NCBI GenBank assembly: GCA_005787665.1 | Contig: SYAB01000073.1 | Location: 1 to 29,654, forward strand | Length of the DNA: 29,654 bases | Source of the DNA: Actinomycetota bacterium | Lineage (GTDB): Bacteria; Actinomycetota; Actinomycetes; Mycobacteriales; Mycobacteriaceae | Direction: 5' to 3' | Shown: positions 1 to 8,196 of the stretch, in pieces | Position numbering within the stretch: position 1 is the stretch's first letter | Layout of the letters: the number at the start of each line of letters is the position of its first letter | The notes under the pieces: generated by a model | Databases searched by the model: none | Told to the model about the DNA's origin: nothing | What the model saw: the letters and a program-made list of their open reading frames with translations, nothing else | Translations under genes and position numbers: made by a program

Positions 1-330
1 GAACCGCTCGCGGTCGCAGCCGAGCGGGGTCTGGCCGAGGTGGCCGACCTGAGCCGCGGACCGCGGGAGGCGATCATCGCCTGCTACGCGGCGATGGAGC
101 GGGCGCTGGCCGACTCCCCGGGGGTGGCGCCGAAGGAGTCCGACACCCCGTCGGAGGTGCTGGCGCGGGCGGTCGGCAGCGGCGCGCTGAGAGTGGGCAG
201 TGCCACGAGACTGGTGGAGTTGTTCGCCGAGGCCCGCTTCAGCAGGCACGTGATGACCGAGGAGCACCGGGACGTCGCCGAGCGGGCGCTGCGCGCGGTT
301 CTTGACGAGCTACGGCAGCCGGCCGGATGA
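1..330 (+). CDS. DUF4129 domain protein, C-terminal part (cut by left edge)
   Basis: The reading frame is open from base 1 and ends in TGA at 328-330, so the gene begins outside the window; 109 residues are visible. The segment has the DUF4129 pattern: a helix around ACYAAMERAL, then a TPSEVLARA stretch and LVELFAEARFS. In the family this is the cytosolic C-terminal part of a membrane protein, sometimes fused to transglutaminase-like domains. It overlaps the next gene by ATGA (327-330), and MoxR and DUF58 genes follow, which is the usual company of DUF4129. From memory the block resembles M. tuberculosis Rv3166c-Rv3162c. The biochemical role is unknown. A GTG at 40 is an internal codon and not the likely start. 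Confidence 0.8.
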   Translation, partial: EPLAVAAERGLAEVADLSRGPREAIIACYAAMERALADSPGVAPKESDTPSEVLARAVGSGALRVGSATRLVELFAEARFSRHVMTEEHRDVAERALRAVLDELRQPAG

Positions 331-812
331 CCACGACGACCAGGGCCGTCGTGGCGGGTGGTGTCCTGCTGCTCGTGCTCACCGAGGTGACGGTGTTCCT
401 CATCGACCGGAGTTGGGCGCTGCCGGTGTCGGCGGCGGCGGTGGCGGTGTTCGCCGTCGTCCTGCGCGACAGCTTCCACGGGGTCCGGCCCGCCGGCCCG
501 GCCCAGCCCGCCAACGATGACGCGCTGGCCGCTCTGCAGGCCTGGGAATCGCGGACCGGGGCCGTCATCGGCTGGGCGGATTCCAGCCGGGCGGGCTGGG
601 ACCGGTATCTGCGGCCGCGGCTGGCGCGGGAGTTCATGGTCGCGACCCGCATCAGGGATCCGGCCGCGTTGGCCGCCTCCGGTCGGATGGTGTTCGGCGA
701 CGAGTTGTGGCCATGGGTCGATCCGCAGAACGTCACCAGGGGCGGCCGGGATCAGCCAGGCCCGGGCCGGGCCGCGCTCGAAGAGATCCTGCAACGGCTG
801 GAGCAGATATGA
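327..812 (+). CDS. Small two-helix membrane protein of the MoxR/DUF58 operon
   Basis: A 161-residue protein starting at an ATG that overlaps the previous stop (ATGA) and ending in TGA at 810-812, which overlaps the moxR start. Two hydrophobic segments lie at about residues 8-26 and 31-46, followed by a soluble, Arg- and Trp-containing tail of about 110 residues. I recognise no named domain. Position and length resemble, from memory, Rv3165c (about 160 residues), which sits between the DUF4129 and moxR genes in M. tuberculosis. Translational coupling on both sides suggests it is made in step with the MoxR system, perhaps as a membrane anchor or adaptor; that role is inference. Confidence 0.75.
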   Translation: MTTTTRAVVAGGVLLLVLTEVTVFLIDRSWALPVSAAAVAVFAVVLRDSFHGVRPAGPAQPANDDALAALQAWESRTGAVIGWADSSRAGWDRYLRPRLAREFMVATRIRDPAALAASGRMVFGDELWPWVDPQNVTRGGRDQPGPGRAALEEILQRLEQI

Positions 813-1783
813 CAGGCGCAGACAGCATGTCCGCTGCGGCCACCACCGCGCTCTGCGAGGCGGTCATCGACGAGGTCGAACGCGCCGTCGTGGGCAAGCG
901 CGCTGCCCTGAGGCTGATCCTGACCTCGGTGCTGGCAGGCGGTCACGTCCTGATCGAGGATCTTCCCGGCATGGGCAAGACGCTGATCGCGCGGTCGATG
1001 GCCGCCGCGCTGGGCCTGCGGTTCACCCGGGTGCAGTTCACCCCGGACCTGCTGCCCGCCGATCTGCTGGGCTCCACGATCTACGACATGCGCTCGGGGC
1101 ACTTCGAGTTCCGCCGTGGGCCGATCTTCACCAATTTACTGATGGCCGACGAGATCAACCGGACACCGCCCAAGACGCAGGCCGCGCTGCTGGAGGCGAT
1201 GGCCGAGCACCAGGTCAGTATCGACGGCGAAACCCATGCGCTACCAACACCGTTCGTCGTCATCGCCACCGACAACCCGATCGAGTTCGAGGGCACCTAC
1301 CCGCTTCCCGAGGCGCAGCTGGACCGGTTCGCGGTGAAGGTCACCCTCGACTACCTGTCCGTCGACGACGAGACGTCGATGCTGCGCCGCCGGCTGGAGC
1401 GCGGATCGGCGGAAGTCCAGATCGCCGAGGTGGTCGACGCGGGCCAGCTGGTGGCGATGCGGGAGTCGGTCGAGACGGTGTCGGTGCACGACGACGTCCT
1501 GCGCTATGTGGTGTCGCTGGCCTCGGCAACCCGCACCCATCCGCAACTGGTCGTCGGTGCCAGTCCGCGTGCCGAGCTGGACCTGGTCCAGCTGGCCCGG
1601 GCCCGCGCCCTGCTCAGCGGTCGGGATTTCGTGCTGCCCGAGGACGTCAAGGCTCTCGCCGTGCCGGCGCTGGGGCATCGGATCACCCTGCGCCCGGAGA
1701 TGTGGGTGCGCAGTCTGCACGGCACGGACGTGGTGGAGCAGTTGCTGCGTAAACTCCCGGTGCCGCGGGCGCCGGGTCCCTAG
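809..1783 (+). CDS. moxR: MoxR-family AAA+ ATPase
   Basis: A 324-residue AAA+ ATPase of the MoxR class, the chaperone-like branch that works with VWA/DUF58 proteins. Visible motifs are Walker A (GMGKT at about residues 54-58), Walker B (LLMADEINR), a sensor-1 region with ATDNPIE where ATQNPIE is more usual, and the signature YPLPEAQLDRF. The start at 809 is chosen because it forms the ATGA overlap with the upstream stop and fits the family length (about 320-330); a start at 707 would run deep into the upstream gene. An internal ATG at 827 is an alternative. It is followed 3 bases later by the DUF58 gene. It most resembles moxR3 (Rv3164c) by context; the subfamily number is a guess. Confidence 0.92.
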   Translation: MTGADSMSAAATTALCEAVIDEVERAVVGKRAALRLILTSVLAGGHVLIEDLPGMGKTLIARSMAAALGLRFTRVQFTPDLLPADLLGSTIYDMRSGHFEFRRGPIFTNLLMADEINRTPPKTQAALLEAMAEHQVSIDGETHALPTPFVVIATDNPIEFEGTYPLPEAQLDRFAVKVTLDYLSVDDETSMLRRRLERGSAEVQIAEVVDAGQLVAMRESVETVSVHDDVLRYVVSLASATRTHPQLVVGASPRAELDLVQLARARALLSGRDFVLPEDVKALAVPALGHRITLRPEMWVRSLHGTDVVEQLLRKLPVPRAPGP

Positions 1784-1786
1784 GCC

Positions 1787-3055
1787 ATGGCCGACGATTC
1801 GGACCGGGCCGGTGCCGAACAGACCGTCCCACTGGACTGGCGCACATCGACGCTGACGCAGTCGCTGTTCATCGCCGCGGCCCTCGCACTGGCCGCGGCG
1901 ATGTTGCCCGGCCGGTGGCAGCTGATCGCCTTCGCCGCTCCGATGCTGGGCGTGCTGGGCTCGCTGGGCTGGCAGCGCCCCGGCACGACGGTGCGGGTGC
2001 ACGCCGAGCCGACCGTGCTGCGGTGCTTCGAGGGGGAGCGGGTGCACACCGTCGTGATGGTCAGCGACGGCCCGGACGGAGCCGACGTGGACCTGACGGT
2101 CACCGCGGTGCCCGGAATGCAGATCGAGGTCGCCGCCGACGGCCTCTCGGCGCGGCAGGTCACCGCCAGCGCGCAACGGTGGGGGCGCTATCCGCTGGCC
2201 GCCCGGATCGACGTCGTGGCCCCGGGTGGCCTGCTCACCGCGACGTGCCACGTCGGAATCGCCGAGGTCTTCGTCTTCCCCCTGGTGCCGCCGCGGGCGA
2301 CATCGATTCCCCACGCCGAACCCCCCGATCGCCTCGGCACCCATCTCACCCGTTTCGCCGGGCCCGGGGTCGAGTACGCCGACATCCGCCCGTACGTGCC
2401 GGGGGATCAGCTGAGGACGGTCAACTGGCCGGTGAGCGCCCGGCGGGGCAGTTTGCACGTCACCCGGCGGCTCACCGACCGTTCGCTCGACGTCGCCGTG
2501 CTGGTGGACTCCAGCGCACAGCCGGCCGGCCCGGCGACGGCCGCCACCGAGCGGGCCGTGGAAGGCGCGGTCCAAGTGGTGCAGTCCGCCCTGCGCGCCG
2601 GGGACCGCGCCGGGGTGGTCGGTCTCGGCGGGCGGCGCCCGCAGTGGCTGGTGCCGGATATCGGCCAACGGCAGTTCTACCGGGTGCTCGACGCGGTGCT
2701 GGGAGTCAGCGGCCGCCCCCTGACCGGCACGCTCGCCCCACGGGCCGCGGTGCCGGCCGGCGCGGTGGTGGTCGCCTTCTCGACTCTGCTGGACACCTCG
2801 TTCGCCCTGGCGCTGATGGACCTGCGCCAGCGCGGCCATGTCGTGGTCGTCGTCGACGTGCTGTCGGGCTACCCGCTCGACGCCGGCGCCGACCCCCTCC
2901 TCCAGCGGATGTGGGCGCTGGAACGCTCGGCGATGCACCGGAACCTGCGAGTCACGGGCGTCGAGGTGGTGCCCTGGCCCGACGGGGTCCCCCTGGAGCA
3001 GGCGATGCGCCTGTTGCCCCATGCCCGCGGGTCCGGCCGCCGGAGGCGGCGATGA
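1787..3055 (+). CDS. DUF58 (VWA-like) membrane protein, MoxR partner
   Basis: A 422-residue protein starting at ATG three bases after the moxR stop. Two hydrophobic segments lie near residues 24-60 and a large soluble part follows. The DUF58 signature is clear around residues 185-235: [21 protein letters not shown], then VSARRG and a von Willebrand-like strand AVLVDSSAQ. The MIDAS-like motif is DSSAQ and not the full DxSxS, so metal binding may be weakened. In this family DUF58 proteins are thought to bind metal or substrate while MoxR remodels them. The stop overlaps the next start (ATGA, 3052-3055). Length and order match, from memory, Rv3163c. Confidence 0.9.
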   Translation: MADDSDRAGAEQTVPLDWRTSTLTQSLFIAAALALAAAMLPGRWQLIAFAAPMLGVLGSLGWQRPGTTVRVHAEPTVLRCFEGERVHTVVMVSDGPDGADVDLTVTAVPGMQIEVAADGLSARQVTASAQRWGRYPLAARIDVVAPGGLLTATCHVGIAEVFVFPLVPPRATSIPHAEPPDRLGTHLTRFAGPGVEYADIRPYVPGDQLRTVNWPVSARRGSLHVTRRLTDRSLDVAVLVDSSAQPAGPATAATERAVEGAVQVVQSALRAGDRAGVVGLGGRRPQWLVPDIGQRQFYRVLDAVLGVSGRPLTGTLAPRAAVPAGAVVVAFSTLLDTSFALALMDLRQRGHVVVVVDVLSGYPLDAGADPLLQRMWALERSAMHRNLRVTGVEVVPWPDGVPLEQAMRLLPHARGSGRRRRR

Positions 3056-3513
3056 GATCCCCATTACCGGCATTGTTCGCCGCGCTCATGGTCCTCACCG
3101 CGGCCTGGCCGGCCGGGCAGGCCGGGTTCGCCGCCGTCGCGCCGGCGACCGCGGCGGTGCTGATCGGACTGTTCTACCGCCCGGCGGCGACGGTCGCCGT
3201 CGTGCTCACCGCGGCGGCGCTGGCCGTGCTGGCGGCCCCGGCACTGTTCGCCGCCGCGTCCGGGGTGGCCGCAACGGCCTACCTGATCACCCGGCACGCG
3301 ACGGATGCCGGCGGCATCGCGATTCCCTTCCCCACGGCGGTGGGGGTGGTCGCCTTCACCGCGGCCGGACTTCTCGGTGCCGCTATCCCGCTGCGACTGA
3401 CCTGGGCGCCGCTACTGGTTCCTGCGCTGGCGGCCGCCATCCTGGTGGTGGTCGGTGCCCCGCTCCTGCGCGGGCCTCGCCGGGGACCGGCCGACCGTGA
3501 CGCGCCCCACTGA
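3052..3513 (+). CDS. Polytopic membrane protein of the MoxR/DUF58 operon
   Basis: A 153-residue, very Ala/Val/Leu-rich protein with about five hydrophobic stretches covering most of its length and a short charged tail rich in Arg, Asp and Pro. The ATG at 3052 overlaps the DUF58 stop by four bases, so it is chosen over the longer same-frame extension that would lie inside the DUF58 gene. No domain is recognised; from memory the position corresponds to Rv3162c (about 163 residues). It is the last gene before cobN, which begins 14 bases after its stop, so read-through into cobN is plausible. Confidence 0.75.
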   Translation: MRSPLPALFAALMVLTAAWPAGQAGFAAVAPATAAVLIGLFYRPAATVAVVLTAAALAVLAAPALFAAASGVAATAYLITRHATDAGGIAIPFPTAVGVVAFTAAGLLGAAIPLRLTWAPLLVPALAAAILVVVGAPLLRGPRRGPADRDAPH

Positions 3514-3527
3514 GGTACGAATAGCGG

Positions 3528-6500
3528 GTGTCCGCGCCCATGGTCCTGCTGCTCTCGACATCGGACACCGACCTCATCGCCGCCCGCGCGAGCGGGGCGC
3601 CGTTTCGGCTGGCCAACCCGTCCCGGCTGATCGAGGGGGAACTCGCCGAACTGCTCAGGGGAAGTGACGTCGTGGTGGTACGCGTCCTGGGCGGTTACCG
3701 GGCCTGGCCGGACGGTATCGACGCCAGTGTGACCAGCGGTCTGCCGGTCGTGGTGGTCAGCGGCGAGCAGGCGCCCGATGCCGACCTCACCCGGCGTTCC
3801 ACGGTCCCGGCGGGAATCGCCGTTCAGGCGCACACCTACCTCGCCGAGGGCGGTGTGGAGAACATCCGGCAGCTGCATGCCTTCCTGAGCGACACCCTGC
3901 TGATGACCGGCTTCGGATTCGCACCGCCGGCCCCGACCCCCACCTGGGGTGTTCTCGAGCGGGTGTCCGCCGAGCCCGGCGGGCCGGTGGTCGCGGTGCT
4001 GTACTACCGCGCCCAGCAACTCGCCGGCAACACCGCCTACGTCGAGGCGCTGTGCACGGCGGTCGAGCGGGCCGGCGGCCGGCCGCTGCCGGTGTACTGC
4101 ACCTCGCTGCGCAACCCCGAGCCTGAGCTGCTGAGTCTCCTCGGTGGCGCCGACGCCCTGGTGGTCACGGTGCTGGCCGCCGGCGGTGCGCGGCCGGCCA
4201 CCGCCGCAGCGGGCGGTGATGACGACGGATGGGACGTCAAACACCTTGCCGCCCTGGATGTCCCGATCCTTCAGGGGCTGTGTCTGACCAGCTCCCGGGC
4301 GCGCTGGAGCAGTAACGACGACGGACTGAGTCCGCTGGACGTGGCGACCCAGGTGGCGGTTCCGGAGTTCGACGGGCGCATCATCACCGTGCCGTTCTCG
4401 TTCAAGGAGATCGACGACGACGGCCTGATCTCCTATGTTCCCGATCCCGAGCGGTGTGCGCGGGTGGCCGGGCTCGCCGTCAAGCACGCGATGCTGCGCA
4501 GTGTGCCGGCCGCGGAGAAGCGGCTGGCGCTGGTGTTCTCGGCGTATCCCACCAAGCATTCCCGGATCGGTAACGCGGTCGGCCTGGACACCCCGGCCAG
4601 CGCCATCGCACTGCTGAAAGCGTTGCGCGACAACGGCTATGACATCGGTGAGGTGCCCGGCGTGCAGGCCGATGATGGCGATGCGCTGATGCACGCCCTC
4701 ATCGAGCGCGGCGGGCAGGATCCGGACTGGCTGACCGGGGGGCAGTTGGCGGGCAACCCGATCCGCATCCCCGCGGCCCGCTACCGCCAGTGGTTCTCCG
4801 AACTGTCCGCCGGCTTGGCCGACGCGGTCGTCGAGCACTGGGGCCCGCCACCCGGCGATCTGTATGTCGACCGGAGCGGTGATCCGGACGGCGAGATCGT
4901 CGTCGCCGCAATGGCATCCGGGAACGTCGTCATCCTGGTCCAGCCTCCGCGGGGCTTCGGGGCCAACCCCGTGGCGATCTATCACGATCCGGATCTGCCG
5001 CCCAGCCACCATTACCTGGCCACCTACCTGTGGCTGCGGCATGAGTTCGGTGCGCACGCGGCGGTGCACCTGGGCAAGCACGGCAACCTGGAGTGGCTGC
5101 CCGGCAAGACTCTGGGACTGTCGGCGGACTGCGCCCCCGATGCGGCGTTGGGCGACCTGCCGCTGATCTATCCCTTCCTGGTCAACGACCCCGGCGAGGG
5201 GACCCAGGCCAAGCGGCGGGCACATGCCACCCTGGTCGACCACCTCATCCCGCCGATGGCGCGGGCGGAAACCTACGGCGACATCGCCCGGCTGGAGCAG
5301 TTGCTCGACGAGCACGCAGGAGTCGCGGCCCTCGACCCCGCCAAACTGCCCGCGATCCGCCAGCAGATCTGGACCCTGATGCGGGCCGCCAAAATGGACC
5401 ACGACCTGGGCCTTCAGGGCCTGGACGGTCCGCCGGCGGATGACCACTTCGACGAGATGCTGCTGGGAGTCGACGGCTGGCTGTGCGAGATCAAGGACGT
5501 CCAGATCCGCGACGGGCTGCACATCCTCGGGGCCGCGCCGGCCGGGGAGGCCGAGCTGGACCTGGTGCTGTCGATCCTGCGGGCCCGTCAGCTCTTCGCC
5601 GGTGAGCGGCACCTGCCCGGCCTTCGGCAGGCGCTGGGCCTGGCCGAGGACGGCACCGACGACCGCGCCCGGGTGGACGAGGCCGAGGGCCGGGCCCGTG
5701 AGTTGCTGGCCGCGCTGCAGGCCACCGGCTGGGACGCCGGCCGGGTCGGCGAGATCACCGGCGACCCCGCGCTGGCGCCCATCCTGGACTTCGCGGCCGC
5801 CGAGGTGGTGCCCCGGCTGGCCGGAACCGCCGGCGAGGTCGACCAGGTGTTGCGGGCCCTGGACGGCCGCTATATCGCCGCCGGGCCGTCGGGGTCCCCG
5901 CTACGCGGTCTGATCAACGTGCTTCCCACCGGCCGCAACTTCTACTCCGTCGATCCCAAGGCCATGCCGTCGCGGCTGGCCTGGGAAACCGGTGTGGCCA
6001 TGGCGGATTCGCTGCTGGCGCGGTACCGGGCCGACCACGGCGACTGGCCCCGGTCGGTGGGGTTGTCGGCCTGGGGAACCTCGGCGATGCGCACCTCCGG
6101 CGACGATATCGCCGAAATCCTGGCGCTGCTCGGGGTGCGGCCGGTGTGGGACGACGCCTCGCGGCGGGTCGTCGACCTCGAGGTGATCGGCCTGCCGGAG
6201 TTGGGCCGGCCGCGTATCGACGTCACCGTCCGAATCTCCGGGTTCTTCCGGGACGCCTTCCCGCATGTGGTGACCATGCTCGACGACGCGGTCGGGTTGG
6301 TGGCCGGACTCGACGAGCCCGCCGAGCAGAACTATGTCCGTGCCCACGTCCTGGCCGACCTCGACGAGCACGGGGACCAACGGCGCGCCACCACAAGGAT
6401 TTTCGGCTCCAAACCGGGCACCTACGGGGCCGGACTGCTGCAGCTCATCGACAGCCGCAACTGGCGCGACGACGCCGATCTCGCGGAGGTCTACACCGCC

Positions 6501-7112
6501 TGGGGCGGATTTGCCTACGGCCGGGGACTCGACGGCCGGCAGGCCGCCGACGATATGCGGCAGCAGTACCGGCGCATCGTGGTCGCCGCCAAGAACACCG
6601 ACTGCCGCGAACACGACATCGCCGACTCCGATGACTATTTCCAGTACCACGGCGGCATGGTGGCGACGGTCCGGGCGCTGACCGGGCAGGCCCCGGTGGC
6701 CTATATCGGCGACAACACCCGTCCGGACGCGGTGCGCACCCGCACCCTCTCCGAGGAGACGACCCGGGTGTTCCGATCCCGCGTCGTCAACCCCCGGTGG
6801 ATGGCCGCGATGCGGCGGCACGGCTACAAAGGCGCGTTCGAGATGGCCGCCACGGTGGACTACCTGTTCGGCTATGACGCCACCGCTCAGGTGATGGCGG
6901 ACTGGATGTACGAGGAACTCACCGCGCAGTACGTGCTCGATCCCCAGAACCGCAAATTCCTCTCCGAGTCCAACCCCTGGGCGCTGCACGGGATGTCCGA
7001 ACGACTGCTGGAGGCGGCGGGCCGGGGCATGTGGCAGGACCCGGAACCGGAGACCCTGGCGCAGCTGCGGCGAGTGCTGTTGGAGACCGAGGGTGACCTC
7101 GAGGGACGGTAG
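3528..7112 (+). CDS. cobN: Aerobic cobaltochelatase large subunit CobN
   Basis: A 1194-residue CobN / magnesium-chelatase H-type protein, the large subunit that binds hydrogenobyrinic acid a,c-diamide and inserts Co2+ in the late aerobic cobalamin pathway in the cytoplasm. The family core is evident: AVHLGKHGNLEWLPGK at about residues 515-530, YPFLVNDPGEGTQAKRR, LPTGRNFYSVDPKAMPS and, near the C-terminus, FEMAATVDYLFGYDA. The length equals, from memory, that of Rv2062c. The start is GTG at 3528, preceded by GAGG (3512-3515, rather distant) and TACGAAT (3516-3522), which could be a weak -10 box. CobN needs an AAA+ ATPase and a VWA partner in other bacteria; here it directly follows a MoxR/DUF58 operon. 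No cobalamin riboswitch fits in the 14-base gap. Confidence 0.97.
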   Translation: MSAPMVLLLSTSDTDLIAARASGAPFRLANPSRLIEGELAELLRGSDVVVVRVLGGYRAWPDGIDASVTSGLPVVVVSGEQAPDADLTRRSTVPAGIAVQAHTYLAEGGVENIRQLHAFLSDTLLMTGFGFAPPAPTPTWGVLERVSAEPGGPVVAVLYYRAQQLAGNTAYVEALCTAVERAGGRPLPVYCTSLRNPEPELLSLLGGADALVVTVLAAGGARPATAAAGGDDDGWDVKHLAALDVPILQGLCLTSSRARWSSNDDGLSPLDVATQVAVPEFDGRIITVPFSFKEIDDDGLISYVPDPERCARVAGLAVKHAMLRSVPAAEKRLALVFSAYPTKHSRIGNAVGLDTPASAIALLKALRDNGYDIGEVPGVQADDGDALMHALIERGGQDPDWLTGGQLAGNPIRIPAARYRQWFSELSAGLADAVVEHWGPPPGDLYVDRSGDPDGEIVVAAMASGNVVILVQPPRGFGANPVAIYHDPDLPPSHHYLATYLWLRHEFGAHAAVHLGKHGNLEWLPGKTLGLSADCAPDAALGDLPLIYPFLVNDPGEGTQAKRRAHATLVDHLIPPMARAETYGDIARLEQLLDEHAGVAALDPAKLPAIRQQIWTLMRAAKMDHDLGLQGLDGPPADDHFDEMLLGVDGWLCEIKDVQIRDGLHILGAAPAGEAELDLVLSILRARQLFAGERHLPGLRQALGLAEDGTDDRARVDEAEGRARELLAALQATGWDAGRVGEITGDPALAPILDFAAAEVVPRLAGTAGEVDQVLRALDGRYIAAGPSGSPLRGLINVLPTGRNFYSVDPKAMPSRLAWETGVAMADSLLARYRADHGDWPRSVGLSAWGTSAMRTSGDDIAEILALLGVRPVWDDASRRVVDLEVIGLPELGRPRIDVTVRISGFFRDAFPHVVTMLDDAVGLVAGLDEPAEQNYVRAHVLADLDEHGDQRRATTRIFGSKPGTYGAGLLQLIDSRNWRDDADLAEVYTAWGGFAYGRGLDGRQAADDMRQQYRRIVVAAKNTDCREHDIADSDDYFQYHGGMVATVRALTGQAPVAYIGDNTRPDAVRTRTLSEETTRVFRSRVVNPRWMAAMRRHGYKGAFEMAATVDYLFGYDATAQVMADWMYEELTAQYVLDPQNRKFLSESNPWALHGMSERLLEAAGRGMWQDPEPETLAQLRRVLLETEGDLEGR

Positions 7113-7115
7113 GTT
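7110..7115 (+). promoter_or_regulatory. Candidate -10 box for the Rv2061-family gene
   Basis: TAGGTT fits TANNNT and is followed by six bases and ATG 7122. Its first three bases are the cobN stop codon. No usable Shine-Dalgarno lies in front of the ATG, so a leaderless transcript is likely. Inference from spacing only. Confidence 0.45.
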
Positions 7116-7121
7116 GGTGGC

Positions 7122-7502
7122 ATGGCTGTCACCTTCGACGATGTGTCCCGAGCCCAGTACGTGCTGCTGACCACCTACACCAAGGATGGCCGGCCCAAGC
7201 CGACGCCCATCTGGATCGCGCGGGACGGCGACCGGGCGCTGGTCATCACCGAGAAAAACTCCTGGAAGGTCAAGCGGATCCGCAACACCCCGCGGGTCAC
7301 CCTGGCCATCTGCGATATGAAAGGCAAGGTCAAGAGCGATTCCATCGAGGCGGTCGCGACCGTGCTCGATGAGTCGCAGACCGAGACGGTGTACCAGGCG
7401 ATCAACCAGCGCTACGGCATCGTCGGCCGGATCTTCAACTTCTTCTCCAAGCTGCGCGGCGGGGCCAAGCGCACCGTCGGCCTGGAGATTCGCCCGGCCT
7501 GA
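7122..7502 (+). CDS. PPOX-class probable F420-dependent enzyme, Rv2061 family
   Basis: A 126-residue split-beta-barrel protein of the pyridoxamine-5'-phosphate-oxidase-like superfamily. The opening YVLLTTYTKDGRPKPTPIW followed by ITEKNSWKVKRIRNTPRVTLAICD is typical of the Rv2061 subfamily, which is grouped with F420-binding (or flavin-binding) oxidoreductases; the Lys/Arg-rich KVKRIR stretch is the expected phosphate-binding region. The substrate is unknown. It lies 9 bases after cobN on the same strand, as in M. tuberculosis from memory (Rv2061c next to Rv2062c). The ATG at 7122 is preferred because it gives the full first beta strand and sits at the right distance from a candidate -10 box. 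Confidence 0.88.
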   Translation: MAVTFDDVSRAQYVLLTTYTKDGRPKPTPIWIARDGDRALVITEKNSWKVKRIRNTPRVTLAICDMKGKVKSDSIEAVATVLDESQTETVYQAINQRYGIVGRIFNFFSKLRGGAKRTVGLEIRPA

Positions 7503-7524
7503 AGCGCCCATCCGTGTCGGACAC

Positions 7525-7552
7525 TTGATTCGAAAACATGTTCGACTATCGT
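7525..7552 (+). promoter_or_regulatory. Candidate SigA-type promoter upstream of fxsA
   Basis: TTGATT at 7525-7530 and TATCGT at 7547-7552 are separated by 16 bases, a good SigA-like arrangement in the 167-base gap between the PPOX gene and fxsA. The predicted start of transcription is about 7558-7560. The spacer is almost filled by a LexA-like palindrome. Confidence 0.55.
7530..7545. promoter_or_regulatory. LexA (SOS) box candidate
   Basis: TCGAAA-ACAT-GTTCGA differs in one position from the mycobacterial SOS box TCGAAC-N4-GTTCGA. It lies between the -35 and -10 boxes of the fxsA promoter candidate, where bound LexA would block RNA polymerase. It is the only such site I noticed in the window. 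Binding has not been shown. Confidence 0.5.
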
Positions 7553-7669
7553 CTGTAGGTCATGACGGAATCGAGCGTCCGGCGGGCGAGGACACCTACT
7601 CCGGATCACGGATTGGACACCGGCGCGGCGATCTGGAACAGGCGCCGGCCGCGGGTCGTTGAGAGGGGC

Positions 7670-8164
7670 ATGGTGATGCGACCGTTTCTCCGCTATGCCG
7701 GCCTCTACGCGATGGTCGAGCTCGCCGCGCTCGCCCTGCTGATCTGGGCCGTCGGCCTGGCGTGGACGTTGCTCATCCTGGCGGCGAGCTTTGTTGTCGG
7801 CGTCACCCTGGCGGCTTCTCAGCTCAGGGGGCAGTTCGACGCGGTTCGCCGGGCCCAGGACAACCCCCGGGGCGCGGTGACCGACGGTGTGCTGGTCGGA
7901 CTCGGCGCGTTGCTGGTCCTCATCCCGGGCATCGTCAGCACGGCGGCCGGAGCCTTCATGCTGGCGCCGTCCACCCGCGGTGCGATGCGGCCACTCGCGG
8001 CGACGATGCTGACCCGCGGCGTCGTCCGGCGGATCGGGGTGTTCAACATCGGGGCGTTCAACCCGCACCCGTCCTACCCGCACACCGGTCCCGGTGCGGG
8101 TCGTGGCGACTACATCGACGGCGAGGTCATCGGCGAGGTCGATCAGCTACCCGCCCGCCGCTGA
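7670..8164 (+). CDS. fxsA: FxsA family inner-membrane protein
   Basis: A 164-residue FxsA-type membrane protein. Helices lie at about residues 8-45, and the family hallmark is the GALLVLIPGIVSTAAGAFMLAPSTR stretch at about residues 80-104, seen here in pieces LVLIPGIVS and FMLAPSTR, after which comes a hydrophilic tail. FxsA of E. coli influences exclusion of phage T7 by the F plasmid; its biochemical function is unknown. The ATG at 7670 follows a GAGAGGGG ribosome site and begins directly before the first helix; an in-frame ATG at 7562, close to the predicted transcription start, would add 36 Arg-rich residues and is less likely. The gene corresponds to Rv2053c by order. The amidohydrolase gene begins 33 bases downstream. 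Confidence 0.87.
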   Translation: MVMRPFLRYAGLYAMVELAALALLIWAVGLAWTLLILAASFVVGVTLAASQLRGQFDAVRRAQDNPRGAVTDGVLVGLGALLVLIPGIVSTAAGAFMLAPSTRGAMRPLAATMLTRGVVRRIGVFNIGAFNPHPSYPHTGPGAGRGDYIDGEVIGEVDQLPARR

Positions 8165-8196
8165 ACCCGAACACCTCTTTCGGCACACTTGCACAG

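Noticed and set aside
1241..3073. A 610-codon open frame on the minus strand opposite moxR and DUF58
   Set aside because: Shadow of two recognised genes; composition is not protein-like.
3514..3527. Possible cobalamin riboswitch before cobN
   Set aside because: The gap is 14 bases, and no B12-box-like sequence is present in the preceding gene end.
3279..5612. A 777-codon open frame on the minus strand opposite cobN
   Set aside because: It lies wholly antisense to well-recognised membrane-protein and CobN sequence, has no family resemblance and is the usual product of high-GC codon bias.
7562..7669. N-terminal extension of FxsA from ATG 7562
   Set aside because: The added 36 residues are Arg- and Pro-rich and unlike the family; ATG 7670 has a ribosome site and starts just before the first helix. 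It remains possible because 7562 is close to the predicted transcription start.
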